NCBI GenBank assembly: GCA_024690635.1 | Contig: JAILOW010000125.1 | Span: 5,181 to 69,180, forward strand | Source: Butyrivibrio sp. | GTDB lineage: Bacteria; Bacillota_A; Clostridia; Lachnospirales; Lachnospiraceae | Reading direction: 5' to 3' | DNA length: 64,000 nt | Shown: positions 34,278-43,172 of the stretch, piece after piece | How positions within the stretch are numbered: the stretch's first letter is position 1 | Layout of the letters: each line of letters opens with the position of its first letter | Translations under genes and position numbers: made by a program | The notes under the pieces: model-generated | Told to the model about the DNA's origin: nothing | Database searches by the model: none | What the model saw: only the letters and a program-made list of their open reading frames with translations

Positions 34278-35369
34278 ATGAAACAGGAAACAAACACAAA
34301 ACAAAATTACGGCCGATTGTTTGCGCTGCTGCTTACTCTTATGCTGGCAGTTCTTTTGACGTGCGCGGCTTTTGTTATATATGTGGATCCTTTTTTCCAC
34401 TATCATGCGCCACTTGAGGGATTCCCTTATATAGTGGACAACCAGCTTTCACAGAATCCCGGAATGGCAGCAAACATGGATTACAACGGATGCATCATAG
34501 GATCTTCCATGACGGTGAATTTTGATACCGACGATTTTAAAGAGCTGCTTGGAACAGATACGGTAAAACTCAGCTACAGCGGGGCTTATCCAAGGGATGA
34601 TTACAACATACTGTCCATAGTGTTTGACAAAAAGACTCTGGCAAGAAAAAACAGGAAGGTGGACAAGGTCTTTTTTGCCATGGATATTCCAACCATCGCA
34701 GCGGATATCCACGAGACCAAGTATCCTCTTCCGGAATATCTTTATGATAAAAATCCAATAAATGACGTTCACTATCTATTTAACAAGGATGTGCTTCTTC
34801 AGTACATTGCACGCCCGGTGATACAGGGGCAGGGCTCCGATCTGTCTGAGATATATTTCAGCTGGTGGACACCTGATTATTACAATATCCAGTGGGTAAT
34901 GCATACCTACGAGGCTCCGGAGAAATCCGAAAAAGAGATACTTCCCGAGGATGTGCTTCCTCAGACCGAGGCTAATCTTAATAAAAACATTCTTCCTTTT
35001 GTGGAGAGCAATCCGGATACAGAGTTTTATTTCTTTTTCCCGCCCTACAGTATGCTTTACTGGAACAATGTTCTGCAGGAGAATTCTTATGAAGCTACAA
35101 TGTCCCAGTACCGCTATGTGGCGCAAAGGCTTCTTGAGTTCGACAATGTCAGGCTCTTTTACTTCCAGACCATGGATGAAGTAACGGACCTTAACAACTA
35201 TGCGGACTTTTCCCATTACAAGCCCGAGATAAACAGATATATGGTAGAATGCTTTAGTGACGGAAGTCATGAGATCAGATCCGTGGAGGAGATGGACGCT
35301 CAGCTTGACAGAATGCGTCAGATGGTAGCAGAATTTGATTTCGATGGACTTTTCTCCCAGGACTGGTGA
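34278..35369 (+). CDS. SGNH-like partner of the MBOAT acyltransferase
   Basis: A 363-residue protein with one N-terminal membrane helix (residues about 13-36). CIIGSSMTVNFDTDDF is a GSS-type block I and DFSHYKPEINRYM near residue 313 is the Asp-x-x-His block V with the same spacing as in DltD/AlgJ-like proteins. Its place 20 bases after the MBOAT gene indicates that it accepts the acyl group outside and passes it to the glycan. The acyl group (acetate is the simplest guess) is not known. Confidence 0.8.
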   Translation: MKQETNTKQNYGRLFALLLTLMLAVLLTCAAFVIYVDPFFHYHAPLEGFPYIVDNQLSQNPGMAANMDYNGCIIGSSMTVNFDTDDFKELLGTDTVKLSYSGAYPRDDYNILSIVFDKKTLARKNRKVDKVFFAMDIPTIAADIHETKYPLPEYLYDKNPINDVHYLFNKDVLLQYIARPVIQGQGSDLSEIYFSWWTPDYYNIQWVMHTYEAPEKSEKEILPEDVLPQTEANLNKNILPFVESNPDTEFYFFFPPYSMLYWNNVLQENSYEATMSQYRYVAQRLLEFDNVRLFYFQTMDEVTDLNNYADFSHYKPEINRYMVECFSDGSHEIRSVEEMDAQLDRMRQMVAEFDFDGLFSQDW

Positions 35370-35390
35370 GAAGGGGGATTTGGAGGAATT

Positions 35391-36368
35391 ATGAATAATA
35401 ACGAAGAAAGAAATGAAAAAGGTTTTCAGGGCGGAATAGGCAGGGTTCATATTATAATCCTGGCAGTTATTCTGGTGGTTTTGGCTTTTTCGATATTTAA
35501 ACTTGTGAAATGGAACATGGGAACTGTTAAGACCGAGGGAGACACAGGAGCTAACTTAGAGATCGAGGTTCTTGATCAGATATTCCTTCTTCCAAACGAA
35601 AAAAAGGAAGGTCATGAGTTTGACGACACCGAGACCATTCTTTTCCTTGGAAATGACATACTGACATATTATGACAACGAAAACGGCTTTGTGCAGCAGG
35701 TTGAGAAAAAGCTTGGGGCAAAGACTATAAACGGAGGCTATCCCGGAACTACCGTGGCTCTTAAAAACGGTGAGTATTCAGATGAATATCCTCTTGATGC
35801 CTTCAGCTTTTCAAATGTGGTAGACAGCCTTGTTTCCGGTGATTTCTCACGCATGGAAAATGCTGCGGGAAGTCTTGAGGATTCTGCGTTTTCAAGACAT
35901 ACAGAGCAGTTAAAAGAGCTGGATATGAATACAGTTGATACTCTGGTTATCTTTTACGATGCTCAGGACTATCTGAATCTTCGTATCGGTATGAATCCCG
36001 ATGATGAGAACGATCCCATCACCTACAGCGGAGCGCTTCACAAGGGCATTCAGGCATTTCAGGAAAAATATCCTTTTATCAGGATCGTTTGCATGTCATT
36101 CCCCATGTGCTACGCCTATGATTCAACCGGCGCGCTGGTAAGCGGAGATAGATTTGATTTCGGAAACGGAAGGCTCACAACCTACCTTCAGTTTATGATC
36201 GATAACTCAGGCGCTACAGGAGTTTCTTTTGTGGACAACTACTACGGAACCATCGATGAGGACAACAGCGCGGGATGGCTTCTTGACAATGTTCACGTCA
36301 ATGCAGCCTGCAACGAATATATGGCAGATCACTTCATCAGAGTGATCTACCCTAAGAAGGATAACTGA
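35391..36368 (+). CDS. SGNH-like membrane protein with altered block I
   Basis: A 325-residue protein with one N-terminal membrane helix (residues about 20-39) and a strong GGAGG site. The fold resembles GDSL hydrolases: TILFLGNDILTYY aligns with the usual FLGDSIT strand and LDNVHVNAACNEYM matches block V DxxH. However, the Asp-Ser pair of block I reads Asn-Asp, so the catalytic serine is missing at its usual place. It could be an inactive binding protein or use another residue. It follows the DltD-like gene by 21 bases. Confidence 0.75.
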   Translation: MNNNEERNEKGFQGGIGRVHIIILAVILVVLAFSIFKLVKWNMGTVKTEGDTGANLEIEVLDQIFLLPNEKKEGHEFDDTETILFLGNDILTYYDNENGFVQQVEKKLGAKTINGGYPGTTVALKNGEYSDEYPLDAFSFSNVVDSLVSGDFSRMENAAGSLEDSAFSRHTEQLKELDMNTVDTLVIFYDAQDYLNLRIGMNPDDENDPITYSGALHKGIQAFQEKYPFIRIVCMSFPMCYAYDSTGALVSGDRFDFGNGRLTTYLQFMIDNSGATGVSFVDNYYGTIDEDNSAGWLLDNVHVNAACNEYMADHFIRVIYPKKDN

Positions 36369-36382
36369 TATTAGGAGATATT

Positions 36383-36751
36383 ATGACAAAAGAAATAGGA
36401 AAAAAGTTTAAGGCAGCGGATTTTTTCCTGCTTGAGATCTCCGTTGTGGTATATTCCCTTTCCACAGTGGCAGCCAATCTGGCATCCAAGCATGAGTTCC
36501 TGTCACTTCAGTATATTTTGTTCTTTGGACTTGATTTTGCGATACTTGCGGTCTACGCCCTTTTATGGCAGCAGGTCATCAAGCACTTTGAGCTGTCCAT
36601 AGCATATTCAAACAAATCCATTTCTCTTATGTGGTCCATGCTGTGGAACTTTCTGATATTCAGTCAGGGTATCACACCCGGCAAGGTATTTGGAGTACTT
36701 ATGGTCATGGCGGGTGTAGTGATCATGAACATGGGAGGGGAAAAGAAATGA
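36383..36751 (+). CDS. SMR/EamA-like half transporter, first subunit
   Basis: A 122-residue protein with four membrane helices, preceded by AGGAG. The last helix (GKVFGVLMVMAGVVIMNMG) is typical of small multidrug resistance/ArnE-ArnF-like proteins, where a Gly-rich helix ends the fold. Such pairs flip undecaprenyl-phosphate sugars. It overlaps the next gene by an ATGA junction, so a heterodimer is likely. Confidence 0.75.
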   Translation: MTKEIGKKFKAADFFLLEISVVVYSLSTVAANLASKHEFLSLQYILFFGLDFAILAVYALLWQQVIKHFELSIAYSNKSISLMWSMLWNFLIFSQGITPGKVFGVLMVMAGVVIMNMGGEKK

Positions 36752-37092
36752 TAAATGTTTATTTTCTTCTCATGCTTCTTTCTGAAACCATCGCCTCCAC
36801 ATCACAGATGCTTCTTAAAAAGAGCTCTCTTAAGGAATACCCTTCCTTCATAAGAGAGTACCTGAATATTCTGGTTATCAGCGGATACGGACTCCTTGTC
36901 CTGTCCATGGTGATCTCCATATTCTGCTACGACGGCCTTGGGTACATGGGCGTAGTTGTCATGGAGCCCATAGCCTATGTTATCGTGATGCTTATGTCAC
37001 GCATCTTCTTCAAGGAAAAGATAACGCCCGTCAAGATTGCAGGAATGTGCCTTATCATCGGGGGCATCGTGGTCTTCAACGTGCTTGGTTAA
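36748..37092 (+). CDS. SMR/EamA-like half transporter, second subunit
   Basis: A 114-residue protein with four membrane helices; ATG 36748 after GAGGGGAAAAGAA is preferred to the long upstream extension from 36631 that only shadows the previous gene. LLSETIASTSQMLLKKSS is the first-helix Glu motif of SMR/ArnE-like proteins, and GMCLIIGGIVVFNVLG is the last helix. With the overlapping gene it should form a two-subunit flippase for a lipid-linked sugar made by the GT2 at 26.9 kb. It ends the operon: its stop codon is the first pairing segment of the long inverted repeat. Confidence 0.78.
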   Translation: MINVYFLLMLLSETIASTSQMLLKKSSLKEYPSFIREYLNILVISGYGLLVLSMVISIFCYDGLGYMGVVVMEPIAYVIVMLMSRIFFKEKITPVKIAGMCLIIGGIVVFNVLG

Positions 37093-37649
37093 CTCCCGCA
37101 CGGGATAAACCGCGCTGCCGCCAAAATACGGCTACTTTGCTCCCGCCGCGGCAAAAAATCTGAATTATTCGTCGACTCCATCGCCGAAATCCATGGCATC
37201 CTAAAATTGAAGTAAAGGCTCTACGGCCCAAACTCACTTTGCGCTCCTACGGTGCAATGCCGATTTCGGCTAATAGCTCTGAGTTTGAGTCATTAGCGTC
37301 GGGCGCCATTTTCTAATGCTCCAAAAGCCGTTTCCTCCGCGCCCGCAGAGACAAGATGTTTGAGCGGGCGTATTTTTGCCCGCGAGTTTTGTCGAACGGG
37401 CGCATTAAAAGGAAAACGGCTGGAGCATCTGAGAAAATGTGCGCTCGACGATCGCGAAAATCAGAGCTATTAACGAAATTGGCAGCACCTGAGGGCGCTA
37501 AAGCTCAGACATGAGGGCCGTGGGAAGAACCTTAACATCAATTTTAGAATGCTCATGGATTTGGCGGCTCAGTCATAGAGCTCATAATTCAGACATTTTT
37601 GCCGCGGCGGGAGCATGGCAATCCGCGATTTTGACCGCAGGGCGGGTTA
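37090..37649. repeat. Very long imperfect inverted repeat (about 560 bp), noncoding
   Basis: The whole gap between the SMR pair and the lysozyme gene is one imperfect palindrome centred near 37373. Pairing blocks, from outside in: 37090-37099 with 37642-37649; 37115-37131 with 37623-37640; 37138-37157 with 37596-37615 (20 of 20 bases); 37182-37195 with 37554-37567; 37201-37210 with 37538-37547; 37223-37229 with 37515-37521; 37271-37282 with 37461-37472 (12 of 12); 37307-37323 with 37421-37439; 37327-37336 with 37410-37421; and a GCGGGC/GCCCGC apical stem at 37364-37383. No reading frame of 60 codons or more is present. Small local stems exist within each arm (37270-37296). Confidence 0.9.
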
Positions 37650-37652
37650 GTG

Positions 37653-37681
37653 TTACAATTTTTGTGAGATTTTGTGCTAAT
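37653..37681 (+). promoter_or_regulatory. Weak candidate promoter of the lysozyme gene
   Basis: TTACAA at 37653-37658 and GCTAAT at 37676-37681 are 17 bases apart, with TG-T directly before the -10 (extended form). Both hexamers deviate from consensus. It lies directly after the end of the long inverted repeat, about 45 bases before the ATG at 37726. Confidence 0.3.
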
Positions 37682-37725
37682 TAGTGAGCGTAATACCATA
37701 TATTGTTATTTTGTTGGGAGAGGGA

Positions 37726-40563
37726 ATGAAAAAAAGAACAGGATTGTTTCCGAAGAGGAACAAGAGACCTCGTCACAGGGAGGAGTATGCAGATCCCCGT
37801 CGCGATTACGATGAGTATGAGGATGATTATCGCGATGATTATGAGGATGAGGACTTCGAAGATTTAGACGATTATGATGACTATGACGATGAAGAGTTCG
37901 AGCAGGAGTACGGGGATGAGCTCAACGATCGTATAGAGGATGACAGGTCCCGCCGCGAGGATGACAGATCCTATCGAAGGGATGACAGACCCGACCGCGA
38001 TGATGACTATGATGATTATGACCGCGAGCAGGATGATTATGACGACTACGAGGATGACTACGAAGACGATTATCCCGAGGAAGACTACGAAGACTATCCC
38101 GAAGATGAGTACGGCGAGGGTGATTACGACGATTACCGTGGTGATTACCGCGACGACTACGAAGATGACTATCGGGATGATTATGATGACTACCCTGAGG
38201 ATTACCGCGATGACTATGGTGATGACCGCCGCAGGAGAGCTGCTGCTTCAAGGCGCTCCAGAAGGGGCAGTGACAGGGAGCCTTTAGGTGAAAAGATACT
38301 GGAATTTATCGGAAATACCACGGCTGTTGAACGTGCAGCCGCTATTGTTGCGGTATTCCTTATTGCGGGAGCTGTTGCTACCGGCACTTTTTATGCAAAG
38401 GCCATGGGCAAGAGCGCTGAGATGGACTCTTTTGCCGAGGTGGGATCAGACCTTGAGGGCAGCATGATAGTTGGTCAGAGCGGACTTTTGGCAATGGCTG
38501 ATGCCCAGAGAGCCAAGCTCATCGCAGATGACACGGAAGAAGCTAAAGAGGAAGAGGAGCAGGAAGAGAAGGTGACATCCTCCAAGAATGTCACTGTGAA
38601 CATGACTGCCACTTCCATAAAGAGTGACTTAAAGATCAAGTTTATAAACAGCGAGACCAAAAAGCTTGTGGCAAACGTTCACTTTGAGATCTCCGTTGTC
38701 ACTCCCGACGGCACGACAGTTAAGTATGATGACCATGACAAGGACGGTATCATCTACAAGAACAATCTTACCGCCGGCAATTACAAGATCACTCCTCTTG
38801 AGCTTTCAAGTGAGTTTTCAGACTACAAGCTGGATACCTCATCCAAGTCCGTTACAGTAAAAGACAAGGTTGAGATGAAGGCTGTCGATGTCAGCAACGA
38901 GATAAAAAAAGAGTCTCAGATCAATGCGGCGCAGGAAGATACAGCAGTACAGAATGTTGTTGAGTCCAAACTCGATGATACCGTTGAATGGGTGGAGAGT
39001 ACCAAGACTCCCATTGGCGACGGAGACGGCAAATACAACTACGAAAAGATCGATAAATCCAAGATCGTTGATCCTACAACAAGTTCACGTATCTTTATAT
39101 CAGGATATAAAACTCTTGCTGCAGCATCTGTAGATGTGGGTTCAGGTTTTATGGCAAACGATGACGATGAGCCTTCCTTTGTGGTTCCTACGGATGATGA
39201 CGAAGATGAAGAATCAGATGAAGGCGGCAAAGGAAAGAGCAGCGACAAGGGTAATTCCGGAAGCAGCTCAGACAAAGGCGGAGGATCTTCAAGTGATTCC
39301 GGAAACACCGGCAATACCGGAAGCGGTTCGGAAACGGGAAGCGGAACAGGCGGAAGCGGTTCCGGCAGCAGCGACTCCGGCAATACCGGTTCCACGGAAA
39401 AGCCCGATGACAGCAGTAATTCAGATACAGAACCTTCTTATGTTGTAGGCGACAAGGATAAAGATAAAGACAAGGAAACCAAGGGCAAGGTTCCCATGAA
39501 GATCACGATGCTCACCCTTACCAAGGATCAGACCTACAAGCTTACATCCTCAGACAGCAAGGTAAAGGTAACTCTTTCCGTAAAAGATGAGGATATCGCT
39601 ACGGTATCAGGCAACGTGATCACCGCCAAAAAGCCCGGAACAACCACCATCACCGTATCCGCCAAGGGATATGAAGATGCAGAGGTGGATCTTGTGGTCG
39701 TTAAAAAGGATACAGTCCTTAAGGATAAAGACGGAAACACTATTTATGTAAAGAACAAAAAAGGCGAATATGTTGAAGCTACAGCAGATGACTACAACAA
39801 AGCCAAAGAGTTCTTTGTCAGAAAAGCTGCCACAGCCTATAAATATACTGGCTGGCAGACTATAGACGGAAAGACCTACTTCTTTGACAAAAACGGCAAT
39901 AAAGTGACAGGAGATCAGGTTATCCAGGGTGCCAAATATCACTTCGATGGTGACGGAGTTCTTTCTTCCTCATCGGGCGTTATGGGCATTGATGTTAGCA
40001 AGTGGAACGGAAGCATTAACTGGAGCCAGGTAAAGAACTCGGGTGTAAACTATGTTATCATCAGATGCGGCTACAGAGGCTCATCTCAGGGCGCACTTGT
40101 TGAGGATCCCAAGTATAAAGAGAACATCAAGGGAGCTCTTGCGGCAGGTCTTCGTGTTGGTATATATTTCTTTACTCAGGCTGTAAATGAAGTGGAAGCC
40201 GTTGAAGAAGCTTCAATGGCCATCAGCCTTGCCAAAGGATACTCGCTTTCATTCCCCATCTATCTGGATGTGGAAGCAAGTAACGGCAGGGGAGATAACA
40301 TAAGTGCAAGCCAGAGAACTGCCAATATCAAGGCTTTCTGCGGAACAGTTCAGAACGCAGGCTTTAAAGCGGGTGTATACGCCAACAAGACATGGCTTTC
40401 CGGCTGCATCAATACAAGTCAGCTTACTTCCTACAAGATATGGCTTGCCCAGTACACTGCAGCACCCACCTACAGCGCCACCAGATTTGACATGTGGCAG
40501 TATACTTCCAAGGGAAAAGTATCGGGGATCTCGGGCAATGTGGACATGAACATATGCTACTAA
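37726..40563 (+). CDS. Membrane-anchored GH25 lysozyme with acidic Tyr/Arg-rich cytosolic tail
   Basis: A 945-residue protein; ATG 37726 after GGGAGAGGG is the start. Order of parts: residues 1-195, a cytosolic low-complexity tail of Asp, Tyr, Arg and Glu (repeats of DDYRDDYED type); one membrane helix at about 205-225; an outside region with a PEGA/prealbumin-like domain (residues about 300-390) and a Ser/Gly/Asp-rich linker; a BIG2-like Ig domain (about 590-660); a cell-wall-binding repeat (GWQTIDGKTYFFDKNG, about 707); and a C-terminal GH25 catalytic domain (756-945) with GIDVSKWNG and YLDVEAS, the Asp756 and Asp848/Glu850 acidic residues. It should cut the glycan strand of peptidoglycan. 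Its cytosolic tail is unusual. Confidence 0.92.
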   Translation: MKKRTGLFPKRNKRPRHREEYADPRRDYDEYEDDYRDDYEDEDFEDLDDYDDYDDEEFEQEYGDELNDRIEDDRSRREDDRSYRRDDRPDRDDDYDDYDREQDDYDDYEDDYEDDYPEEDYEDYPEDEYGEGDYDDYRGDYRDDYEDDYRDDYDDYPEDYRDDYGDDRRRRAAASRRSRRGSDREPLGEKILEFIGNTTAVERAAAIVAVFLIAGAVATGTFYAKAMGKSAEMDSFAEVGSDLEGSMIVGQSGLLAMADAQRAKLIADDTEEAKEEEEQEEKVTSSKNVTVNMTATSIKSDLKIKFINSETKKLVANVHFEISVVTPDGTTVKYDDHDKDGIIYKNNLTAGNYKITPLELSSEFSDYKLDTSSKSVTVKDKVEMKAVDVSNEIKKESQINAAQEDTAVQNVVESKLDDTVEWVESTKTPIGDGDGKYNYEKIDKSKIVDPTTSSRIFISGYKTLAAASVDVGSGFMANDDDEPSFVVPTDDDEDEESDEGGKGKSSDKGNSGSSSDKGGGSSSDSGNTGNTGSGSETGSGTGGSGSGSSDSGNTGSTEKPDDSSNSDTEPSYVVGDKDKDKDKETKGKVPMKITMLTLTKDQTYKLTSSDSKVKVTLSVKDEDIATVSGNVITAKKPGTTTITVSAKGYEDAEVDLVVVKKDTVLKDKDGNTIYVKNKKGEYVEATADDYNKAKEFFVRKAATAYKYTGWQTIDGKTYFFDKNGNKVTGDQVIQGAKYHFDGDGVLSSSSGVMGIDVSKWNGSINWSQVKNSGVNYVIIRCGYRGSSQGALVEDPKYKENIKGALAAGLRVGIYFFTQAVNEVEAVEEASMAISLAKGYSLSFPIYLDVEASNGRGDNISASQRTANIKAFCGTVQNAGFKAGVYANKTWLSGCINTSQLTSYKIWLAQYTAAPTYSATRFDMWQYTSKGKVSGISGNVDMNICY

Positions 40564-40577
40564 TTGACCCGGATATA

Positions 40578-40586
40578 TGTTATACT
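40578..40586 (+). promoter_or_regulatory. Extended -10 promoter of the rml/ABC operon
   Basis: TGTTATACT (TG-N-TATACT) lies 15 bases after the lysozyme stop. No matching -35 hexamer at 17 bases is seen; TTGACC at 40564 is too close. Transcription would start near 40593, about 25 bases before the rmlB ATG. Confidence 0.5.
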
Positions 40587-40617
40587 GAAGTGCAAAAATG
40601 AAAGGAAAAAGAGTGAT

Positions 40618-41706
40618 ATGAGAACTTATCTTGTAACAGGCGGAGCAGGCTTTATCGGCTCCAATTACATTAACTATATGTTTAAAAAATATGACAACGA
40701 TATCCGCATCATCAATGTGGACGTCCTTACCTATGCAGGTAACCTTGAAAACCTAAAGGATGTTGAGGGTCGTGACAATTATACCTTTGTTAAGGCCGAT
40801 ATTTGCGACAGGGATGCCATCAACAAAATCTTTGAAGAAAACGACATCGACAGAGTGGTTCACTTTGCGGCAGAGAGCCATGTAGACAGATCTATCGTAA
40901 ATCCCGAGGTCTTTGTTCAGACCAACGTTCTCGGAACAGCTACAATGCTCAACGCAGCCAAGAAGGCATGGGAGCTTCCCGATGGCTCTTTCAAGGAGGG
41001 CAAAAAGTTCCTTCATGTTTCAACAGATGAAGTATACGGATCTCTTGATGAGGACCCCAATGCTTATTTCTATGAGACAACACCTTATTCACCTCACAGC
41101 CCTTATTCAGCCAGCAAGGCCAGCTCAGACATGCTGGTAAAGGCTTATATGGACACCTACAAGTTCCCTGCGAACATCACCAACTGTTCAAACAACTACG
41201 GACCTTACCAGTTCCCTGAAAAGCTTATTCCCCTTATCATTCACAATGCACTTGAGGGCAAGAAGCTTCCTGTTTACGGTGACGGCAAAAACGTTCGTGA
41301 CTGGCTCTATGTTGAGGATCACGCCAAGGCCATCGACATGGTTCAGGAAAAGGGACGTCTGTTTGAAACCTACAATGTAGGTGGACACAATGAGAAACAG
41401 AACATTGAGATCGTTAAGACTATCATTGATATCCTGAGAGAAGAGCTTGATGACTCTGATCCCAGAAAAGAGCATTTGACCTATGACCTTATTACCTATG
41501 TTGAGGACAGAAAGGGCCACGATCGCAGATATGCCATTGCCCCCGACAAGATCAAAAAAGAGATCGGCTGGGAGCCTGAGACCATGTTTAAAGAAGGAAT
41601 CAGAAAGACCATTAAGTGGTACTTTGACAATCAGGAGTGGATGGAGCACGTTACCTCCGGAGATTATGAGAAGTACTATGAGAATATGTACAAGGACAAA
41701 GTTTGA
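40618..41706 (+). CDS. rfbB: dTDP-glucose 4,6-dehydratase
   Basis: A 362-residue extended SDR enzyme; ATG 40618 after AAAGGAAAAAGAG is preferred to the in-frame start at 40564. TGGAGFIGSN binds NAD, STDEVYGSL carries the Thr-Asp-Glu triad of the dehydratase, and YSASKASSD carries the catalytic Tyr/Lys. NCSNNYGPYQFPEKLIPL is the substrate loop of RmlB. It makes dTDP-4-keto-6-deoxyglucose, the common precursor of L-rhamnose and other deoxy sugars. First gene of an operon running to DUF4956. Confidence 0.96.
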   Translation: MRTYLVTGGAGFIGSNYINYMFKKYDNDIRIINVDVLTYAGNLENLKDVEGRDNYTFVKADICDRDAINKIFEENDIDRVVHFAAESHVDRSIVNPEVFVQTNVLGTATMLNAAKKAWELPDGSFKEGKKFLHVSTDEVYGSLDEDPNAYFYETTPYSPHSPYSASKASSDMLVKAYMDTYKFPANITNCSNNYGPYQFPEKLIPLIIHNALEGKKLPVYGDGKNVRDWLYVEDHAKAIDMVQEKGRLFETYNVGGHNEKQNIEIVKTIIDILREELDDSDPRKEHLTYDLITYVEDRKGHDRRYAIAPDKIKKEIGWEPETMFKEGIRKTIKWYFDNQEWMEHVTSGDYEKYYENMYKDKV

Positions 41707-41735
41707 TCTTTTTTGAACGTTGAAAGGAGTAGTCC

Positions 41736-42605
41736 ATGAAGGGCATTATTCTTGCCGGTGGATCCGGCACACGCCTTTATCCTCTTACAAGAGCAATATC
41801 CAAGCAGATCATGCCTGTCTATGACAAGCCCATGATCTACTATCCTCTGTCAACACTTATGCTGGCAGGTATCAGGGATGTTCTTATAATATCAACCCCC
41901 AGAGATCTTCCTGTTTTTGAGGATCTTTTCGGAACAGGCGAGCAGCTTGGTATGAACTTTTCATACGCTGTTCAGGAGCAGCCAAGAGGCCTTGCTGATG
42001 CATTTATCATCGGTGCGGACTTTATCGGAAGCGACTCCGTGGCACTGGTTCTCGGGGACAATATCTTTTACGGACAGAGCTTTTCCAAGCTTCTTAAAGA
42101 GGTGGCTTCAAGGGAAAGCGGAGCTACCATCTTTGGTTATTATGTAAGAGATCCCAGAGAGTACGGCGTAGTAGAATTCGACGAGACGGGTAAGGCTATC
42201 AGTATTGAGGAAAAGCCTGAGCATCCCAAGAGCAATTATGCGGTTCCCGGACTTTATTTCTATGACAACAAGGTTGTAGAGATCGCTAAAAACGTCAAGC
42301 CTTCAGCCAGAGGCGAGATTGAGATAACCAGCATAAACAACGAGTACTTAAATCGCGGCGAGCTCAGAGTTGAGACCATGGGTCGAGGCTTTGCATGGCT
42401 TGATACCGGCAATCACGACTCTCTTCTTGATGCCGCTGATTTTGTGTGCGCATTCCAGAAGAGACAGGGACTTTATGTTTCCTGCATCGAGGAGATCGCA
42501 TACAAGAGAGGATTCATCGACAGAGATCAGCTTCTTAAACTGGCTGAGCCTCTTATGAAGACCGATTACGGTAAATATCTAGTAGAAGTAGCAAACGGAC
42601 TGTGA
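41736..42605 (+). CDS. rfbA: Glucose-1-phosphate thymidylyltransferase
   Basis: A 289-residue nucleotidyltransferase with AAGGAG upstream. [14 protein letters not shown] is the nucleotide-binding loop, [17 protein letters not shown] and [10 protein letters not shown] are RmlA signatures, and [19 protein letters not shown] is the sugar-binding region. It makes dTDP-glucose from glucose-1-phosphate and dTTP for RmlB. The phosphosugar mutase at 55.9 kb could supply the glucose-1-phosphate. Confidence 0.97.
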   Translation: MKGIILAGGSGTRLYPLTRAISKQIMPVYDKPMIYYPLSTLMLAGIRDVLIISTPRDLPVFEDLFGTGEQLGMNFSYAVQEQPRGLADAFIIGADFIGSDSVALVLGDNIFYGQSFSKLLKEVASRESGATIFGYYVRDPREYGVVEFDETGKAISIEEKPEHPKSNYAVPGLYFYDNKVVEIAKNVKPSARGEIEITSINNEYLNRGELRVETMGRGFAWLDTGNHDSLLDAADFVCAFQKRQGLYVSCIEEIAYKRGFIDRDQLLKLAEPLMKTDYGKYLVEVANGL

Positions 42606-42633
42606 GCATTTTGCAAGGTATCGGAGTACCAAA

Positions 42634-43128
42634 ATGGATAAACGTGTCTTTACATTAACAATAGCCACAATAATAAGTGCATTTATCCTTGTTCTGGTCA
42701 TTATCTATGCCACCAATGCAGACAGTATCAACAAGATGCTTGGCCGGAGCGGGAATAAACAGGACGCTGCTGCGGAGAGCTCAACTGCCGTTGAAGAGAT
42801 CACTGAATACGGGCAGCAGATAGGCGACAACTTAAGCGGATTTATGTATGACGAGGACTTTTTCGATGAAACTGAAAAAGTTCCTTCTGTTGTTGTGATA
42901 AAACAGTCATCCGCCAGCAAAAACAAAAGCAGCGATGAGGAGACCTCAGAAGAAGAGGAGCAGGCCGGAACCGGCATGGCCGTTGTTGGTCAGATAAGTA
43001 ATCCCGATGCGGCACCTGCAGTTGATGAAAACGGCTATCTGACAAGTGTTCCCACACCTCCTCCGGGAGGATTTGGCGAGTATATCCCAAATACCGGGAA
43101 CAACACTATAGTAGGTACAATGCCCTGA
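42634..43128 (+). CDS. Small single-pass membrane protein of unknown function
   Basis: A 164-residue protein with one N-terminal membrane helix (residues about 7-27), then a Ser/Glu/Lys-rich, probably disordered outside region and a Pro/Gly-rich end (TPPPGGFGEYIPNTGNN). I recognise no domain. It sits between rfbA and rfbC in the place where rfbD often lies, but has no dinucleotide-binding motif and is not a reductase. It may be a scaffold or a small regulator of export. Confidence 0.7.
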   Translation: MDKRVFTLTIATIISAFILVLVIIYATNADSINKMLGRSGNKQDAAAESSTAVEEITEYGQQIGDNLSGFMYDEDFFDETEKVPSVVVIKQSSASKNKSSDEETSEEEEQAGTGMAVVGQISNPDAAPAVDENGYLTSVPTPPPGGFGEYIPNTGNNTIVGTMP

Positions 43129-43172
43129 TGATCCGGGCAAATTTATTTATAAAAAACGGAGCAATAAAAGAA

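Noticed and set aside
36631..36747. Longer N-terminus for the second SMR-like protein
   Set aside because: The extension reads the previous gene in another frame and is hydrophilic and His-rich; ATG 36748 has a good ribosome site and an ATGA overlap typical of coupled pairs.
37090..37649. Long palindrome as a retron, group II intron or transposon
   Set aside because: No reverse transcriptase, maturase or transposase gene is linked to it and I see no target-site duplication; the cause of the structure stays open and is reported as a finding.
37922..38287. His/Arg- or Met/Thr-rich open frames within the lysozyme gene
   Set aside because: These are other-frame readings of the Asp/Tyr/Arg codon repeats of the cytosolic tail; low complexity only.
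40564..40586. TTGACC/TATACT as a normal -35/-10 promoter pair before rfbB
   Set aside because: The spacer is only 11 bases; the -10 is better explained as an extended -10 element.
42634..43128. rmlD candidate between rfbA and rfbC
   Set aside because: The protein has no dinucleotide-binding motif or Tyr/Lys pair; it is a single-pass membrane protein.
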